Part shown: positions 23,681-31,651 of the stretch, piece by piece
How positions within the stretch are numbered: position 1 is the stretch's first letter
How the letters are laid out: every line of letters starts with the position of its first letter
Virus record (IMG/VR): IMGVR_UViG_3300022853_001464
Location: 1-35,771 of that record
DNA: 35,771 nucleotides
Source: a virus
Direction: 5' to 3' (one strand)
Made by a program: the position numbers and the translations under genes
The notes under the pieces: generated by a model
What the model saw: only the letters and a program-made list of their open reading frames with translations
What the model was told of the DNA's origin: nothing
The model's database searches: none

Positions 23681-24681
23681 AAATCCTAATAACAGGATCT
23701 CTTGGATTTGTAGGTTCTCATCTTGCTAAAAGATATCATTCAACAGGACACAAAGTTGTTGGCATAGACAATGGTATAGGTGGATATGATGATAATCTCA
23801 CTGAAGTTCAAACATTAAGAATTGATTGTTGTGATCAATCTGCATTAGATCAACTGTTTGCTCGTGAAAAATTTGACATTGTTATTCATGCGGCTTGTAC
23901 AGCATACGAAGGTCTTAGTGTTGTGTCTCCTGTACTTGTTACAAGAAACACATACGATGCTACAGTAAATGTGTTAACAGCGTCAATCAAACACAATATA
24001 AAAAGATTTGTGTATATGAGTTCAATGGCACGTTACGGCAAACAACAGCCGCCATTTACAGAAGACATGAAGCCTGCTCCTGAAGATCCATATGGCATTG
24101 CTAAAGTGGCAGCCGAAGACACTGTGAAATGTTTGTGTGAAGTTAACAACATAGACTGGAGTATTGTGGTGCCTCACAACATTTATGGTCCTAACCAAGT
24201 TTACGATGATCCTTTTAGGAATGTTGTATCAATATTTTTGCACAGAAACTTGCAAGGCAAACCCTGCATAATATATGGTGATGGTGAACAAAAACGTTGT
24301 TTTTCTTACATAGATGACACACTGCAAATTTTTGATAGAATTGTTTTTGACACAAAGGCAGTTGGTCAAATATTTAATTTAGGTCCTGATGAAGATTATA
24401 TCTCTATTAACGAACTTGCAGATCTCACAGCAAACGCAACTGGTTACAATGGTTTACATCAGTACATGCCAGGAAGGCCAAAAGAAGTAAAGTATGCAAC
24501 ATGTTCATCAAATAAAATTAGAGAATATTTCAATTACAAAACAGAAGTAAAAATTAAAGACGGTATCACGCAGACTTTAGATTACATTCAAAAACGTGGC
24601 ATAAGAAAATTTAATTATTCTTTGCCCATAGAAATAGAAAATGAACACACACCACAAACATGGACCAAGAAACTAATATAG
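23677..24681 (+). CDS. NAD-dependent epimerase/dehydratase, extended SDR
   Basis: 334 aa, the normal length for UDP-glucose 4-epimerase-like enzymes. ITGSLGFVGSHLAKRY is the NAD-binding motif; SSMARYG provides the Ser-like position and PYGIAKVAAED the Tyr-x3-Lys pair. YGDGEQKRCFSYIDD is the conserved substrate-side segment. The exact reaction (4-epimerisation, 4,6-dehydration or other) cannot be read. Coupled to the preceding methyltransferase by ATGA. Confidence 0.87.
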   Translation: MKILITGSLGFVGSHLAKRYHSTGHKVVGIDNGIGGYDDNLTEVQTLRIDCCDQSALDQLFAREKFDIVIHAACTAYEGLSVVSPVLVTRNTYDATVNVLTASIKHNIKRFVYMSSMARYGKQQPPFTEDMKPAPEDPYGIAKVAAEDTVKCLCEVNNIDWSIVVPHNIYGPNQVYDDPFRNVVSIFLHRNLQGKPCIIYGDGEQKRCFSYIDDTLQIFDRIVFDTKAVGQIFNLGPDEDYISINELADLTANATGYNGLHQYMPGRPKEVKYATCSSNKIREYFNYKTEVKIKDGITQTLDYIQKRGIRKFNYSLPIEIENEHTPQTWTKKLI

Positions 24682-25334
24682 TAATTTGTTGCCCAAGTCG
24701 AGGCAGGCCAGACTATGCCAAACGCATGGAACAATCTGTCTACGCCACTGCAAAATGGCCTAATCAAATAAAGGTAAAATTTTATCTCAATGAAGATGAT
24801 CCAACACTCAAGCAGTATCGAGTTTTTGATGCAGACATTGGTATAGATAGAAGCACTGTTATGAGTTGGAATATGTTGGCCGAAAGTGAAAACAGCAAGA
24901 TGTACATGCTGTGCGGAGATGATGCAGAATTTATTACACCTGGGTGGGATAAAATATTCTTGGATCAATATGAGAAATATCCGGATGGTATTTTTATGAT
25001 TGGTACAGCCACAGGTAAAAAACATGGATTGATACATCGCACATCACCCCATCCTGTCATTACAAAAGAATGGCGCAATGCTTTGGGATATCATTTCCCG
25101 CCACAGTTTCATCATTGGTACTTGGATGCATACACCAACGATCTTGCAAATGCTGTGGATAGATATATTTTTATGGAAGATGTAATGATCAAAGTAAAAA
25201 AAATTACAGAAGACGACACAGCCAAACGCATACGAACCAGTGCTGTGCATCAAAGAGACACGTGGGTGTACAATAAAACTAAACAGTGTTACTTTGATTA
25301 TGATGTTGGTAAACTTAAAAAGGCTATGACATGA
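24660..25334 (+). CDS. glycosyltransferase, GT2-like
   Basis: 224 aa, overlapping the previous gene by 22 nt. IVICCPSRGRPDYAKRM is a GT-A N-terminal strand and loop; MLCGDDAEFI carries a GDD motif in place of DxD. A later FMEDVMIKVK and HQRDTW could supply the acceptor-side base. It lacks membrane segments. Donor unknown. Its TGA overlaps the ATG of the SGNH-type gene. Confidence 0.68.
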   Translation: MDQETNIVICCPSRGRPDYAKRMEQSVYATAKWPNQIKVKFYLNEDDPTLKQYRVFDADIGIDRSTVMSWNMLAESENSKMYMLCGDDAEFITPGWDKIFLDQYEKYPDGIFMIGTATGKKHGLIHRTSPHPVITKEWRNALGYHFPPQFHHWYLDAYTNDLANAVDRYIFMEDVMIKVKKITEDDTAKRIRTSAVHQRDTWVYNKTKQCYFDYDVGKLKKAMT

Positions 25335-25951
25335 ATCTAGCAGTGTTCGGCGATAGTTGGCCAATTGGCACAGAACTTCAACCAGGTGAGATTCCATTTG
25401 GTGATCTTTTACATGTTAAATTGGAAACTGAAAATTTTTACAATGAAGCAGAACAAGGCACGAGCATCGACTCTTTAATTTTACAATTAGACAACTTTGC
25501 AAAACGCAAAATACAAGATTGTATTTGTGTATTTTTTATAACAAATCCTACGAGATTTTTACATTTCCAAAACGGACAAAAACAGGTTCTTAGACCAACA
25601 GGAGACAAAAGTGCATTGAATAGATTTTATTTCTCAGACGTACAGTCAGATGAATTGGATTATCATAGGGCAAACATATCAATACTCGCAGTGCAAAGAA
25701 TGTGTCAACAATTGGGTTACCAAGATTATTACATAGAAGGCTGGACCAACATAGATTGGAAATATACAGGCATAGACAAAACAAAATTTATTCCACAAAG
25801 TGCTACTGAGATGTTTGGAGCCGACACAAATACAAAAACATTAGAACTTGCAAAATTTCAAGACAATGAATACATTAATCCAAACAAGTATCATCCTAAT
25901 CAAAAAGGTCACAGTCTTATAGCAGAAAAACTTTTTAAGTTTATTAGGTAA
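25331..25951 (+). CDS. SGNH/GDSL-like hydrolase or acyltransferase
   Basis: 206 aa. AVFGDSWPIGTEL contains the nucleophile Ser8 of block I; the C-terminal NKYHPNQKGHSLIAEKL has the catalytic His of block V (normally DxxH, here YHPN with Asn before). It would cleave or transfer an ester group. In glycan loci such proteins acetylate or deacetylate sugars. The last 8 nt overlap the opposite-strand gene tail-to-tail. Confidence 0.72.
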   Translation: MNLAVFGDSWPIGTELQPGEIPFGDLLHVKLETENFYNEAEQGTSIDSLILQLDNFAKRKIQDCICVFFITNPTRFLHFQNGQKQVLRPTGDKSALNRFYFSDVQSDELDYHRANISILAVQRMCQQLGYQDYYIEGWTNIDWKYTGIDKTKFIPQSATEMFGADTNTKTLELAKFQDNEYINPNKYHPNQKGHSLIAEKLFKFIR

Positions 25952-26654
25952 ATTCGTTTTTGCAACGTTCACGTAGACGTTCATATTTCCTACGACCTCC
26001 AGGCCTGCCTCTCATAGATTTGCCCAATCCGTAGGCGTGACAAAAATAGCCAGTCATGCTCATTTTTTCGTTAAAGCGATAATTCATATATTTGGTTGGT
26101 ACATTACTGTCCAGCATTGTGCGGATCAGTATCCTACTGTCATCATCATTCCAACTCTTGTAGTCGCAGAACGGTCTCATTATTTTTGCAGAAAATTCAT
26201 TTATCATAAACACACCTGCATTGAATCGTTTTGATGCTAGTGTTTGTGGATCATACTTTTCTAGAATAGTATTTTGTTTTTCCAACTGATGCCATTTTAG
26301 TCCTTTCTGTTCTGCCCGAACACTGTGTACCGGTTTGAAACTGTCAGTGTCAGGGTACATTTCGAAACAGTTTGGAGCATCAGACCAAACAACGACATCA
26401 GTGTCCAGATACAACACATTATTATATTTGCTCCACCAGTCATCGTTCATGATTAGGTCCAGTCTTTCAAAGGTTGGATGTGTATGATTTACTCTTGCCT
26501 CAGTGATCAATTGGTAATCAACTCCGCACCTTTCAGCATATTTTTTTACAGACAACGTAGAATAATGAAACAATTCATCTACATGGGTAAGATTATTGAA
26601 ATCTGGTTGCACGTAGTTGTCTGGTTTCACAAAATACTGTACAATACAATCCAT
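25944..26654 (-). CDS. glycosyltransferase, GT-A type, family A copy 2
   Basis: 236 aa. Paralog of the protein encoded at 9110-9832: shared FNNLTHVDELFHYSTLS, HPTFERLDLIMNDDWWSKY and the DTD motif (residues 84-86, LYLDTDVVVW), then FNAGVFMINE. The two copies lie 16 kb apart and on opposite strands. Only 19 nt separate its start from that of gmd on the plus strand. C-terminus very basic (GRPGGRRKYERLRERC). Confidence 0.75.
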   Translation of the reverse strand: MDCIVQYFVKPDNYVQPDFNNLTHVDELFHYSTLSVKKYAERCGVDYQLITEARVNHTHPTFERLDLIMNDDWWSKYNNVLYLDTDVVVWSDAPNCFEMYPDTDSFKPVHSVRAEQKGLKWHQLEKQNTILEKYDPQTLASKRFNAGVFMINEFSAKIMRPFCDYKSWNDDDSRILIRTMLDSNVPTKYMNYRFNEKMSMTGYFCHAYGLGKSMRGRPGGRRKYERLRERCKNEFT

Positions 26655-26666
26655 TCCATATATAAT
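26638..26666 (+). promoter_or_regulatory. promoter giving a leaderless gmd transcript
   Basis: TGTACA at 26638-26643 (four of six consensus positions), a 17-nt spacer and TATAAT at 26661-26666. The ATG of gmd follows 7 nt later with no Shine-Dalgarno sequence. The boxes lie partly within the start of the divergent gene. Confidence 0.55.
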
Positions 26667-26673
26667 TATTATA

Positions 26674-27645
26674 ATGAAAAAAGTAGCATTCGTAACCGGC
26701 GTGACCGGACAAGATGGTCCATACCTATCTAAACACCTGTTGGAAAATGATTACAAGGTTTATGGTCTAATAAAACGATATTCCAATCCTAACCTGGAAA
26801 ACCTAAGATATCTCGGCATTGAAAATGATATTGAATTATTAACCGGAGATATCACTGACTGTTCAGCAATGAACCATTTAGCAAAAACACTGAAGCCAAA
26901 TGAATTTTACAACTTGGCGGCGCAAAGTTTTGTAAAAGCAAGTTGGGATTTAACCATGGTTACAACAGAAGCAAACTCACTAGGTGTGTTGAATATACTC
27001 ACAGCACTCAAAGAAAATTCACCCAACACAAAGTTTTACCAAGCAAGTACATCTGAACTATACGGCAACAGTTCTGTAGATGGCAAGCAAGATGAAGAGA
27101 CTCCTTTCAAACCAAGATCTCCATATGCTATTTCAAAATTGTATGCATATTGGATGACTGTGAACTTTAGAGAAAGTTATTCTATGTATACATCTAACGG
27201 TATACTGTTCAATCATGAGTCACCTTTACGAGGCAAAGAATTTGTCACAAGAAAAATTACTGACGGAGTAGCAAGAATAAAACTTGGTCTCCAAGATAAA
27301 ATATTGTTAGGCAACCTTGATGCAAAACGAGATTGGGGATTTGCAGGAGATTATGTTAAAGCAATGCATCAGATGTTGCAACAGGATGAACCGGACGATT
27401 ATGTAATATGCACCGGCATACAGAACAGCATTAGAGAGTTGTGTGCTATAGCGTTTGAACATGCTGGCATATCTGATTGGCAAAATAAAATAGAGTCAGA
27501 TCCTAGATTTAAAAGACCAGCAGAACTTCATAGTCTGCATGGATCCAGTGCAAAAGCAAAACAAAAATTAGGTTGGACTCCTACCATGACATTCGAAGAT
27601 ATGATAAAAAACATGGTTGATGAAGATATAAAAAGGCTCAGTTAA
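26674..27645 (+). CDS. gmd: GDP-mannose 4,6-dehydratase
   Basis: 323 aa, slightly shorter than bacterial Gmd (345-370). The start at 26674 gives the typical VAFVTGVTGQDGPYLSKHLL NADP-binding opening; a longer frame from 26617 overlaps the divergent gene. YNLAAQSFVKASW, ASTSELYG and SPYAISKLYAYW (Tyr-x3-Lys) are hallmark Gmd segments; ILFNHESPLRGKEFVTRKI is the conserved substrate segment. It makes GDP-4-keto-6-deoxymannose, the branch point to fucose, rhamnose and perosamine. No GDP-fucose synthase is recognisable in the window; one of the other epimerases or the class-III aminotransferase could take the next step. Confidence 0.93.
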   Translation: MKKVAFVTGVTGQDGPYLSKHLLENDYKVYGLIKRYSNPNLENLRYLGIENDIELLTGDITDCSAMNHLAKTLKPNEFYNLAAQSFVKASWDLTMVTTEANSLGVLNILTALKENSPNTKFYQASTSELYGNSSVDGKQDEETPFKPRSPYAISKLYAYWMTVNFRESYSMYTSNGILFNHESPLRGKEFVTRKITDGVARIKLGLQDKILLGNLDAKRDWGFAGDYVKAMHQMLQQDEPDDYVICTGIQNSIRELCAIAFEHAGISDWQNKIESDPRFKRPAELHSLHGSSAKAKQKLGWTPTMTFEDMIKNMVDEDIKRLS

Positions 27646-28442
27646 TGCAAACTTTTAGTGTGGTTACAACGTGGGGAGAGCAACACTGGGATCTTTATGC
27701 TAAACGTTCAGTACAAAGTATCATAGACAACTGGCCTAAAGACACACAAAAGTTTTTTTATCCCGACAACATTGGTCAACAGATCGAAGCAGAAAATACA
27801 TCATACTTTAGTTTAAAAGAAGTGCAACCAACCTTTGCAGATTTTGCAGAACGACACAAAAACAGTGCGTTAGTAAAAACTAAGATGGCAGAGGCCACTG
27901 ATAATAAGTTTGTGTTTGACGTTGTAAGATTTGCACACAAGGTGTATGCTGTTATTGATGCGGCTGAAAGAGCAAACACAGAACAGTTGATTTGGATAGA
28001 CGCTGATACAGTGACATATAAAACTATACCACAAGAATGGTTAGATCATATTGCGCCATTGAACAAATTTACAACTTTTATAGGCAGACCAAAAAAAGGA
28101 TACTCTGAATGTGGATTTGTATCTTATAACTTGGCGTCGCTATACGCACAAGAATTTTTTGCAAGGTGGAAAGATTATTATGAATTAGACCAATGGAACT
28201 CACTGAAAGGATTTACTGATTGTCATACCTATGATGCTGTGAGAACACAGATGGTTACTGAAGAAAAAATTAGCGACAACGATTTGAATGATGGAAGATT
28301 TTTAGGATATCGTGGATCTAAACATCCTTTTGTGAATTCAGAACTAGGTGATTATATGGATCATCTCAAAGGCGAGCGTAAAGATATTAAAAACTCCAGC
28401 AAAGACATGAAAGTAAAAAGAAATCACGATCACTGGCAATGA
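27645..28442 (+). CDS. glycosyltransferase, family B copy 2
   Basis: 265 aa, starting within the gmd stop (TAATG). Paralog of the minus-strand protein at 19876-20685: FSVVTTWGEQHWDLYAKR, FAHKVYAV, LIWIDADTVTYK, FIGRPKKGYSECGFVSYN and GDYMDHLKGERKD occur in the same order. A GT-A transferase with a DAD motif. Each family-B copy lies next to a KpsC-like gene (28439 here, 19081 for copy 1), so the pair appears to have been duplicated together. Confidence 0.75.
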   Translation: MQTFSVVTTWGEQHWDLYAKRSVQSIIDNWPKDTQKFFYPDNIGQQIEAENTSYFSLKEVQPTFADFAERHKNSALVKTKMAEATDNKFVFDVVRFAHKVYAVIDAAERANTEQLIWIDADTVTYKTIPQEWLDHIAPLNKFTTFIGRPKKGYSECGFVSYNLASLYAQEFFARWKDYYELDQWNSLKGFTDCHTYDAVRTQMVTEEKISDNDLNDGRFLGYRGSKHPFVNSELGDYMDHLKGERKDIKNSSKDMKVKRNHDHWQ

Positions 28443-29281
28443 AAATTGCAATATTTCCAGATACCTGTGCCAGAGCCGGCAAGCCTGTAATGAAAGCATT
28501 TATACAATCGTTGCAGGGCGAAAACATCATAATTTGTAAAAACAATGAAAGACCGGACTGTGATGTAGTTGTGATGTGGTCATGGCTGTTGGGCATGTAT
28601 GGCAGAGACTCTATATACAATCATTACAAGAACAAAGCAAAATTTCTCATACTGGAAGTTGGCGGATTAAAACGTAATCATGCATGGCGGATTGGCATAG
28701 GCGGTATAAACAGAGACGCTGAATTTGCCAACGAACAGGTTGATGATAAAAGACTGTCACTGTTCAACTTGGAGCCATATGGTTGGCATAACGGCGAAGG
28801 TGAATACATTGTTATATGCACACAAAATCCAAGATCGATCGCTTGGGATCAAGGCTCAATTGAACAGTGGTGTGAAAAACAAATCAAATGGATCAGAACG
28901 CACACTGACAAAAAAATACTATTGAGACCGCACCCTAGAGCCTCAGTCAATCTAAATAAACTAGTGTCTAATAATGTAGAGATATCTGTCCCCAAGTTTA
29001 TAGGAGAGCATGACCACGTCGACTTTGATAAACTACTAGGCAGAGCAGACTGTGTTGTAAATTATAACAGTAACCCAGCAATAGAATCTGTGCTGGCAGG
29101 AATACCTGTATACGTTGATGAATCAAGTTTGTGTAGGCCTGTTGGCAATGCTATTGGCTCTGATATGATACATGCAAGACCTAATAGATCAGAATGGTGC
29201 AAACAGATAAGTTACTGTGAGTGGTTTGTAGAAGAAATTCAACAAGGATTGCCATGGAAAAGGTTGAGAGAAAAATTATGA
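28439..29281 (+). CDS. capsule-type (KpsC-like) transferase, copy 4
   Basis: 280 aa; ATGA overlap with the previous stop. Shared blocks: ILLRPHPRASVN, RADCVVNYNSNPAIESVLAGIPVYVDE, then EWCKQISYCEWFVEEIQQG. The N-terminal half (CDVVVMWSWLLGMYG, GGLKRNHAWRIGIGG) aligns in plan with copy 3. The conserved HNS/YNS and GIPV segments suggest a common donor type. It is followed by another glycosyltransferase with ATGA overlap. Confidence 0.7.
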   Translation: MKIAIFPDTCARAGKPVMKAFIQSLQGENIIICKNNERPDCDVVVMWSWLLGMYGRDSIYNHYKNKAKFLILEVGGLKRNHAWRIGIGGINRDAEFANEQVDDKRLSLFNLEPYGWHNGEGEYIVICTQNPRSIAWDQGSIEQWCEKQIKWIRTHTDKKILLRPHPRASVNLNKLVSNNVEISVPKFIGEHDHVDFDKLLGRADCVVNYNSNPAIESVLAGIPVYVDESSLCRPVGNAIGSDMIHARPNRSEWCKQISYCEWFVEEIQQGLPWKRLREKL

Positions 29282-30030
29282 AAAATTTTGTTTGTGTATG
29301 TACCGGCAACAAATATGGTTTAGAATATGTTGATAAACTTTACAACATGGTTATGCGCCATTCTACAGATGTAAAGTTTCACGTTATCACAGACAGTAAA
29401 AAAGAATGGCAAGAAAATATACATCAAATTATTGTGACGCCTGTGTACCAAACTTGGTGGAATAAAATCCATATGTTTCGCGACGACATAGGCCTTGAAG
29501 GCCAAGTGCTGTTTATGGATTTAGATGTAGTGATCATACGAAACATAGATCATCTTTGGGATTTTGAAGGCAATGCATTTGTTATCATTCAAGACTTTAA
29601 CAGATGCAGAATAAAAAATTATCATGTGCGTAATTCATCAGTAATGAAATTTGTTGCTGGCAAGGAAGTGCATGTATGGAATAAATTTAAAGAAGATCCT
29701 TTTGGTATTATTAAAAAATATAGAGGCGATCAAGATTACTTAACAGCACTGTATAGAGATGGAAAAATTTGGCCTCATAATTGGGTAATGTCATACAAGT
29801 GGGAAATTGGTCTAGAAGAAGGAGAAAAACGCAACAGTCCACATGACAAATTTGTCACAGAAAGAATAACAAGAGAAAAAGTTATTACAATACAAAATGG
29901 CAAGAAAATTGAAACAGAAAGAGTTAAAAAATTTAATCTGCCAGATGATTGTGCAGTAATGGTGTTTCACGGCAAACCAAATCCTGCACAAATTACTAAA
30001 GACCCATTGGTGTTGGAGAACTGGAGATAA
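29278..30030 (+). CDS. glycosyltransferase, GT8-like
   Basis: 250 aa from ATG 29278 (overlap ATGA); the extended frame from 29221 lies in the previous gene. FVCVCTGNKYGLEYVDKLYN is a GT-A opening, QVLFMDLDVVIIRNIDHLW contains the DLD metal motif, and CAVMVFHGKPNP the late His. Only 7 nt separate it from the peroxiredoxin gene. Donor and acceptor unknown. Confidence 0.75.
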   Translation: MKNFVCVCTGNKYGLEYVDKLYNMVMRHSTDVKFHVITDSKKEWQENIHQIIVTPVYQTWWNKIHMFRDDIGLEGQVLFMDLDVVIIRNIDHLWDFEGNAFVIIQDFNRCRIKNYHVRNSSVMKFVAGKEVHVWNKFKEDPFGIIKKYRGDQDYLTALYRDGKIWPHNWVMSYKWEIGLEEGEKRNSPHDKFVTERITREKVITIQNGKKIETERVKKFNLPDDCAVMVFHGKPNPAQITKDPLVLENWR

Positions 30031-30037
30031 TTAAAAC

Positions 30038-30538
30038 ATGTCACTGTTTGAATTTAATGATTATGGAGTAGAGCATTCAACTGTACCAACAGCAGAAGTA
30101 TACATTACCAATGTAGAAGATTCATTTTCTATTACTCCGTTGAACCAATACATAGACAACAGACGTGTTATATTGATTGGCATACCAGGAGCATTTACTC
30201 CTACCTGCACAGAGAAACATCTGCCAGGATTCCTAGATTCTGAAGATAAATTTTATGCCAAAGGTGTAGATGAAATTATGTGTCTAAGTGTTAATGATGT
30301 GCATGTTATGACTGCGTTTGATGATTACATAAATTCAGAAGGTGGTCAAATTACCATGGCAGCTGATCCTTATGGTAACATTGCCAAGCAATTAAATCTG
30401 TTGATAGAAAAAGATCATTTAGGCATGCGTATGCAAAGATTTGTTGCAATATGTAAAGATGGAAAAATAATCAAAATGCTTGTAGATGAAAAAGGTCTAG
30501 ATGTTTCTTCTGCAGAAAACTGTTTGAAGTTGCTATGA
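30038..30538 (+). CDS. peroxiredoxin, Prx5 type
   Basis: 166 aa. IGIPGAFTPTCTEKHLPGF has the P-x3-T-x2-C active site (Pro50, Thr54, peroxidatic Cys57) of the Prx5/AhpE-like group; LGMRMQRFVAI supplies the conserved Arg region. A second Cys near the C-terminus (AENCLKLL) could act as resolving Cys. It reduces peroxides with thiol donors. In a phage this may protect Fe-S or radical enzymes, or the host, during infection. A Shine-Dalgarno-like GGAGA lies upstream. The TGA overlaps the next ATG. Confidence 0.88.
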   Translation: MSLFEFNDYGVEHSTVPTAEVYITNVEDSFSITPLNQYIDNRRVILIGIPGAFTPTCTEKHLPGFLDSEDKFYAKGVDEIMCLSVNDVHVMTAFDDYINSEGGQITMAADPYGNIAKQLNLLIEKDHLGMRMQRFVAICKDGKIIKMLVDEKGLDVSSAENCLKLL

Positions 30539-31224
30539 CATTATCCACTTACGAGGGCGAAGAAATAATTGCAAGTATTGTGATTAAGCAAGGTAAAAAA
30601 TATTTTAACAAAGTGTGGATGCCAAGAACTGTTTTTAATGATCCACAAAACAAAGACGCATATATTTTAGGCAACGGCGAATCAAGAAAAACATTTGATC
30701 TATATTCATTACCACAGGACACATATGGTTGCAATGCTCTGTACAGAAATTATACACCAGACTTTTTGGTTTCTGTAGATAGAAAAATTTACAAAGAAAT
30801 TATAGACAGCGAGTATGAACAAAATAATATTGTGTATACCAACCATAACAATTTGACAAAGATTGGAGGCAATGCACATTTGATTCCAGCAAATCCACAT
30901 CAAGGAGCAGGGCCTACAGCAATGCAAATTGCCATACATGATGGACATACGAATTTGATATGCATCGGTTTTGACTGTGGCCGAGACGGCCCTAATAACA
31001 ATGTGTACAAAGACACAAATGGTTATAACACAGCAGAAACAGTAGTGCATCAAACTGTGTGGGCATCGCAAATACATGGTATCATGAAGGCCAATCCAAA
31101 GATTACATTCACCTTTGTAGAAGGCGATTTACCATCATATTTCTTTGATCTTGACAACTGTAAAGCAATATCATATACTGAATTAAGTACACACATAAAT
31201 AATGGAAATGAGCAAACTACCTGA
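30535..31224 (+). CDS. Rossmann protein with GNGES motif (DUF115/GT42-like)
   Basis: 229 aa. AYILGNGESRKTFDLYSLP resembles the nucleotide-binding start of DUF115 (motif GNGPS) and of GT42 sialyltransferases; YGCNALYRNYTPDFLVSVDRKIY and GPTAMQIAIHDGHTNLICIGFDCG keep the same order (G..A...A...G...I...G.D). These families transfer or process CMP-activated nonulosonate/Kdo-like sugars or related ligands. Given the kdsA gene downstream and the KpsC-like family, a CMP-sugar role is possible, but unproven. Coupled to the peroxiredoxin by ATGA. It is the last gene of the cassette. Confidence 0.55.
   Translation: MTLSTYEGEEIIASIVIKQGKKYFNKVWMPRTVFNDPQNKDAYILGNGESRKTFDLYSLPQDTYGCNALYRNYTPDFLVSVDRKIYKEIIDSEYEQNNIVYTNHNNLTKIGGNAHLIPANPHQGAGPTAMQIAIHDGHTNLICIGFDCGRDGPNNNVYKDTNGYNTAETVVHQTVWASQIHGIMKANPKITFTFVEGDLPSYFFDLDNCKAISYTELSTHINNGNEQTT
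31151..31179 (+). promoter_or_regulatory. promoter of the HExxH gene
   Basis: TTGACA at 31151-31156, 17-nt spacer, TATACT at 31174-31179, inside the end of the preceding gene. A CATAAATA octamer resembling a T4 late box lies at 31194-31201, directly before the ATG at 31202. The pair could give early and late expression. Confidence 0.5.
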
Positions 31225-31570
31225 ATCAATAAAAATAGGTTGGAAAGACGTCCGGATTGAAAAGGTTAAAACATCCTTTATAAAAAATAATTCTGACTAC
31301 TGGGGACAATATGTTGCTCGTGAAAGCAAAATTGAAATCCAAGAAGAAGCAAAAGGCATAGATGTTGCTAATACTTTGTTGCATGAAATCATACATGCAA
31401 TTGTGTATCACTCATCAATGAACTTAGAAGGCGGCCCACTCAAAGACGAGTATGCAGAAGAACACGTAGTAAACTCTATGACCAATTGGTTAATGGGTGT
31501 GTTCAAAGACAATCCATGGTTATTAGACACTCTCAAAGAAACCATACATCCAAAAAACTCCAAAAAATAA
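31202..31570 (+). CDS. HExxH metallopeptidase-like protein
   Basis: 122 aa. LLHEIIHAIVYH (His61, Glu62, His65) is a zinc-binding helix; YAEEHVVNSMTN could supply the third ligand (Glu). Small HExxH proteins of this type in phages resemble ImmA/IrrE-like or SprT-like peptidases. The substrate is unknown. A second in-frame ATG at 31208 is possible. It overlaps the previous gene by 23 nt. Confidence 0.72.
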   Translation: MEMSKLPESIKIGWKDVRIEKVKTSFIKNNSDYWGQYVARESKIEIQEEAKGIDVANTLLHEIIHAIVYHSSMNLEGGPLKDEYAEEHVVNSMTNWLMGVFKDNPWLLDTLKETIHPKNSKK

Positions 31571-31584
31571 AGACTTTTTGACGG

Positions 31585-31613
31585 TTGACTTATCTTTGGT
31601 TATACCATATAAT
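31585..31613 (+). promoter_or_regulatory. sigma70-type promoter of the 113-aa gene
   Basis: TTGACT at 31585-31590, a 17-nt spacer and TATAAT at 31608-31613. A leader of about 30 nt follows, with AAGAGG before the ATG at 31652, so this is a conventional leadered gene. Confidence 0.75.
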
Positions 31614-31651
31614 ATAGATAATAAGAAACACAATAAGAGGTAACAACAAAA

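Noticed and set aside
24615-25397. Long minus-strand reading frames over the GT2-like gene
   Set aside because: They are antisense shadows with low-complexity, Cys/Ile/Phe-rich translations and no ribosome sites.
26617-26673. Upstream start for gmd
   Set aside because: It overlaps the divergent gene and adds residues before the conserved NADP-binding opening; ATG 26674 gives the family's normal N-terminus.
5425-31224. Biosynthesis of a hypermodified DNA base
   Set aside because: No thymidylate-synthase-like, hydroxymethyl-transferase or DNA glucosyltransferase gene is visible, and the SDR, GT25, KpsC-like and FkbM content fits glycans better.
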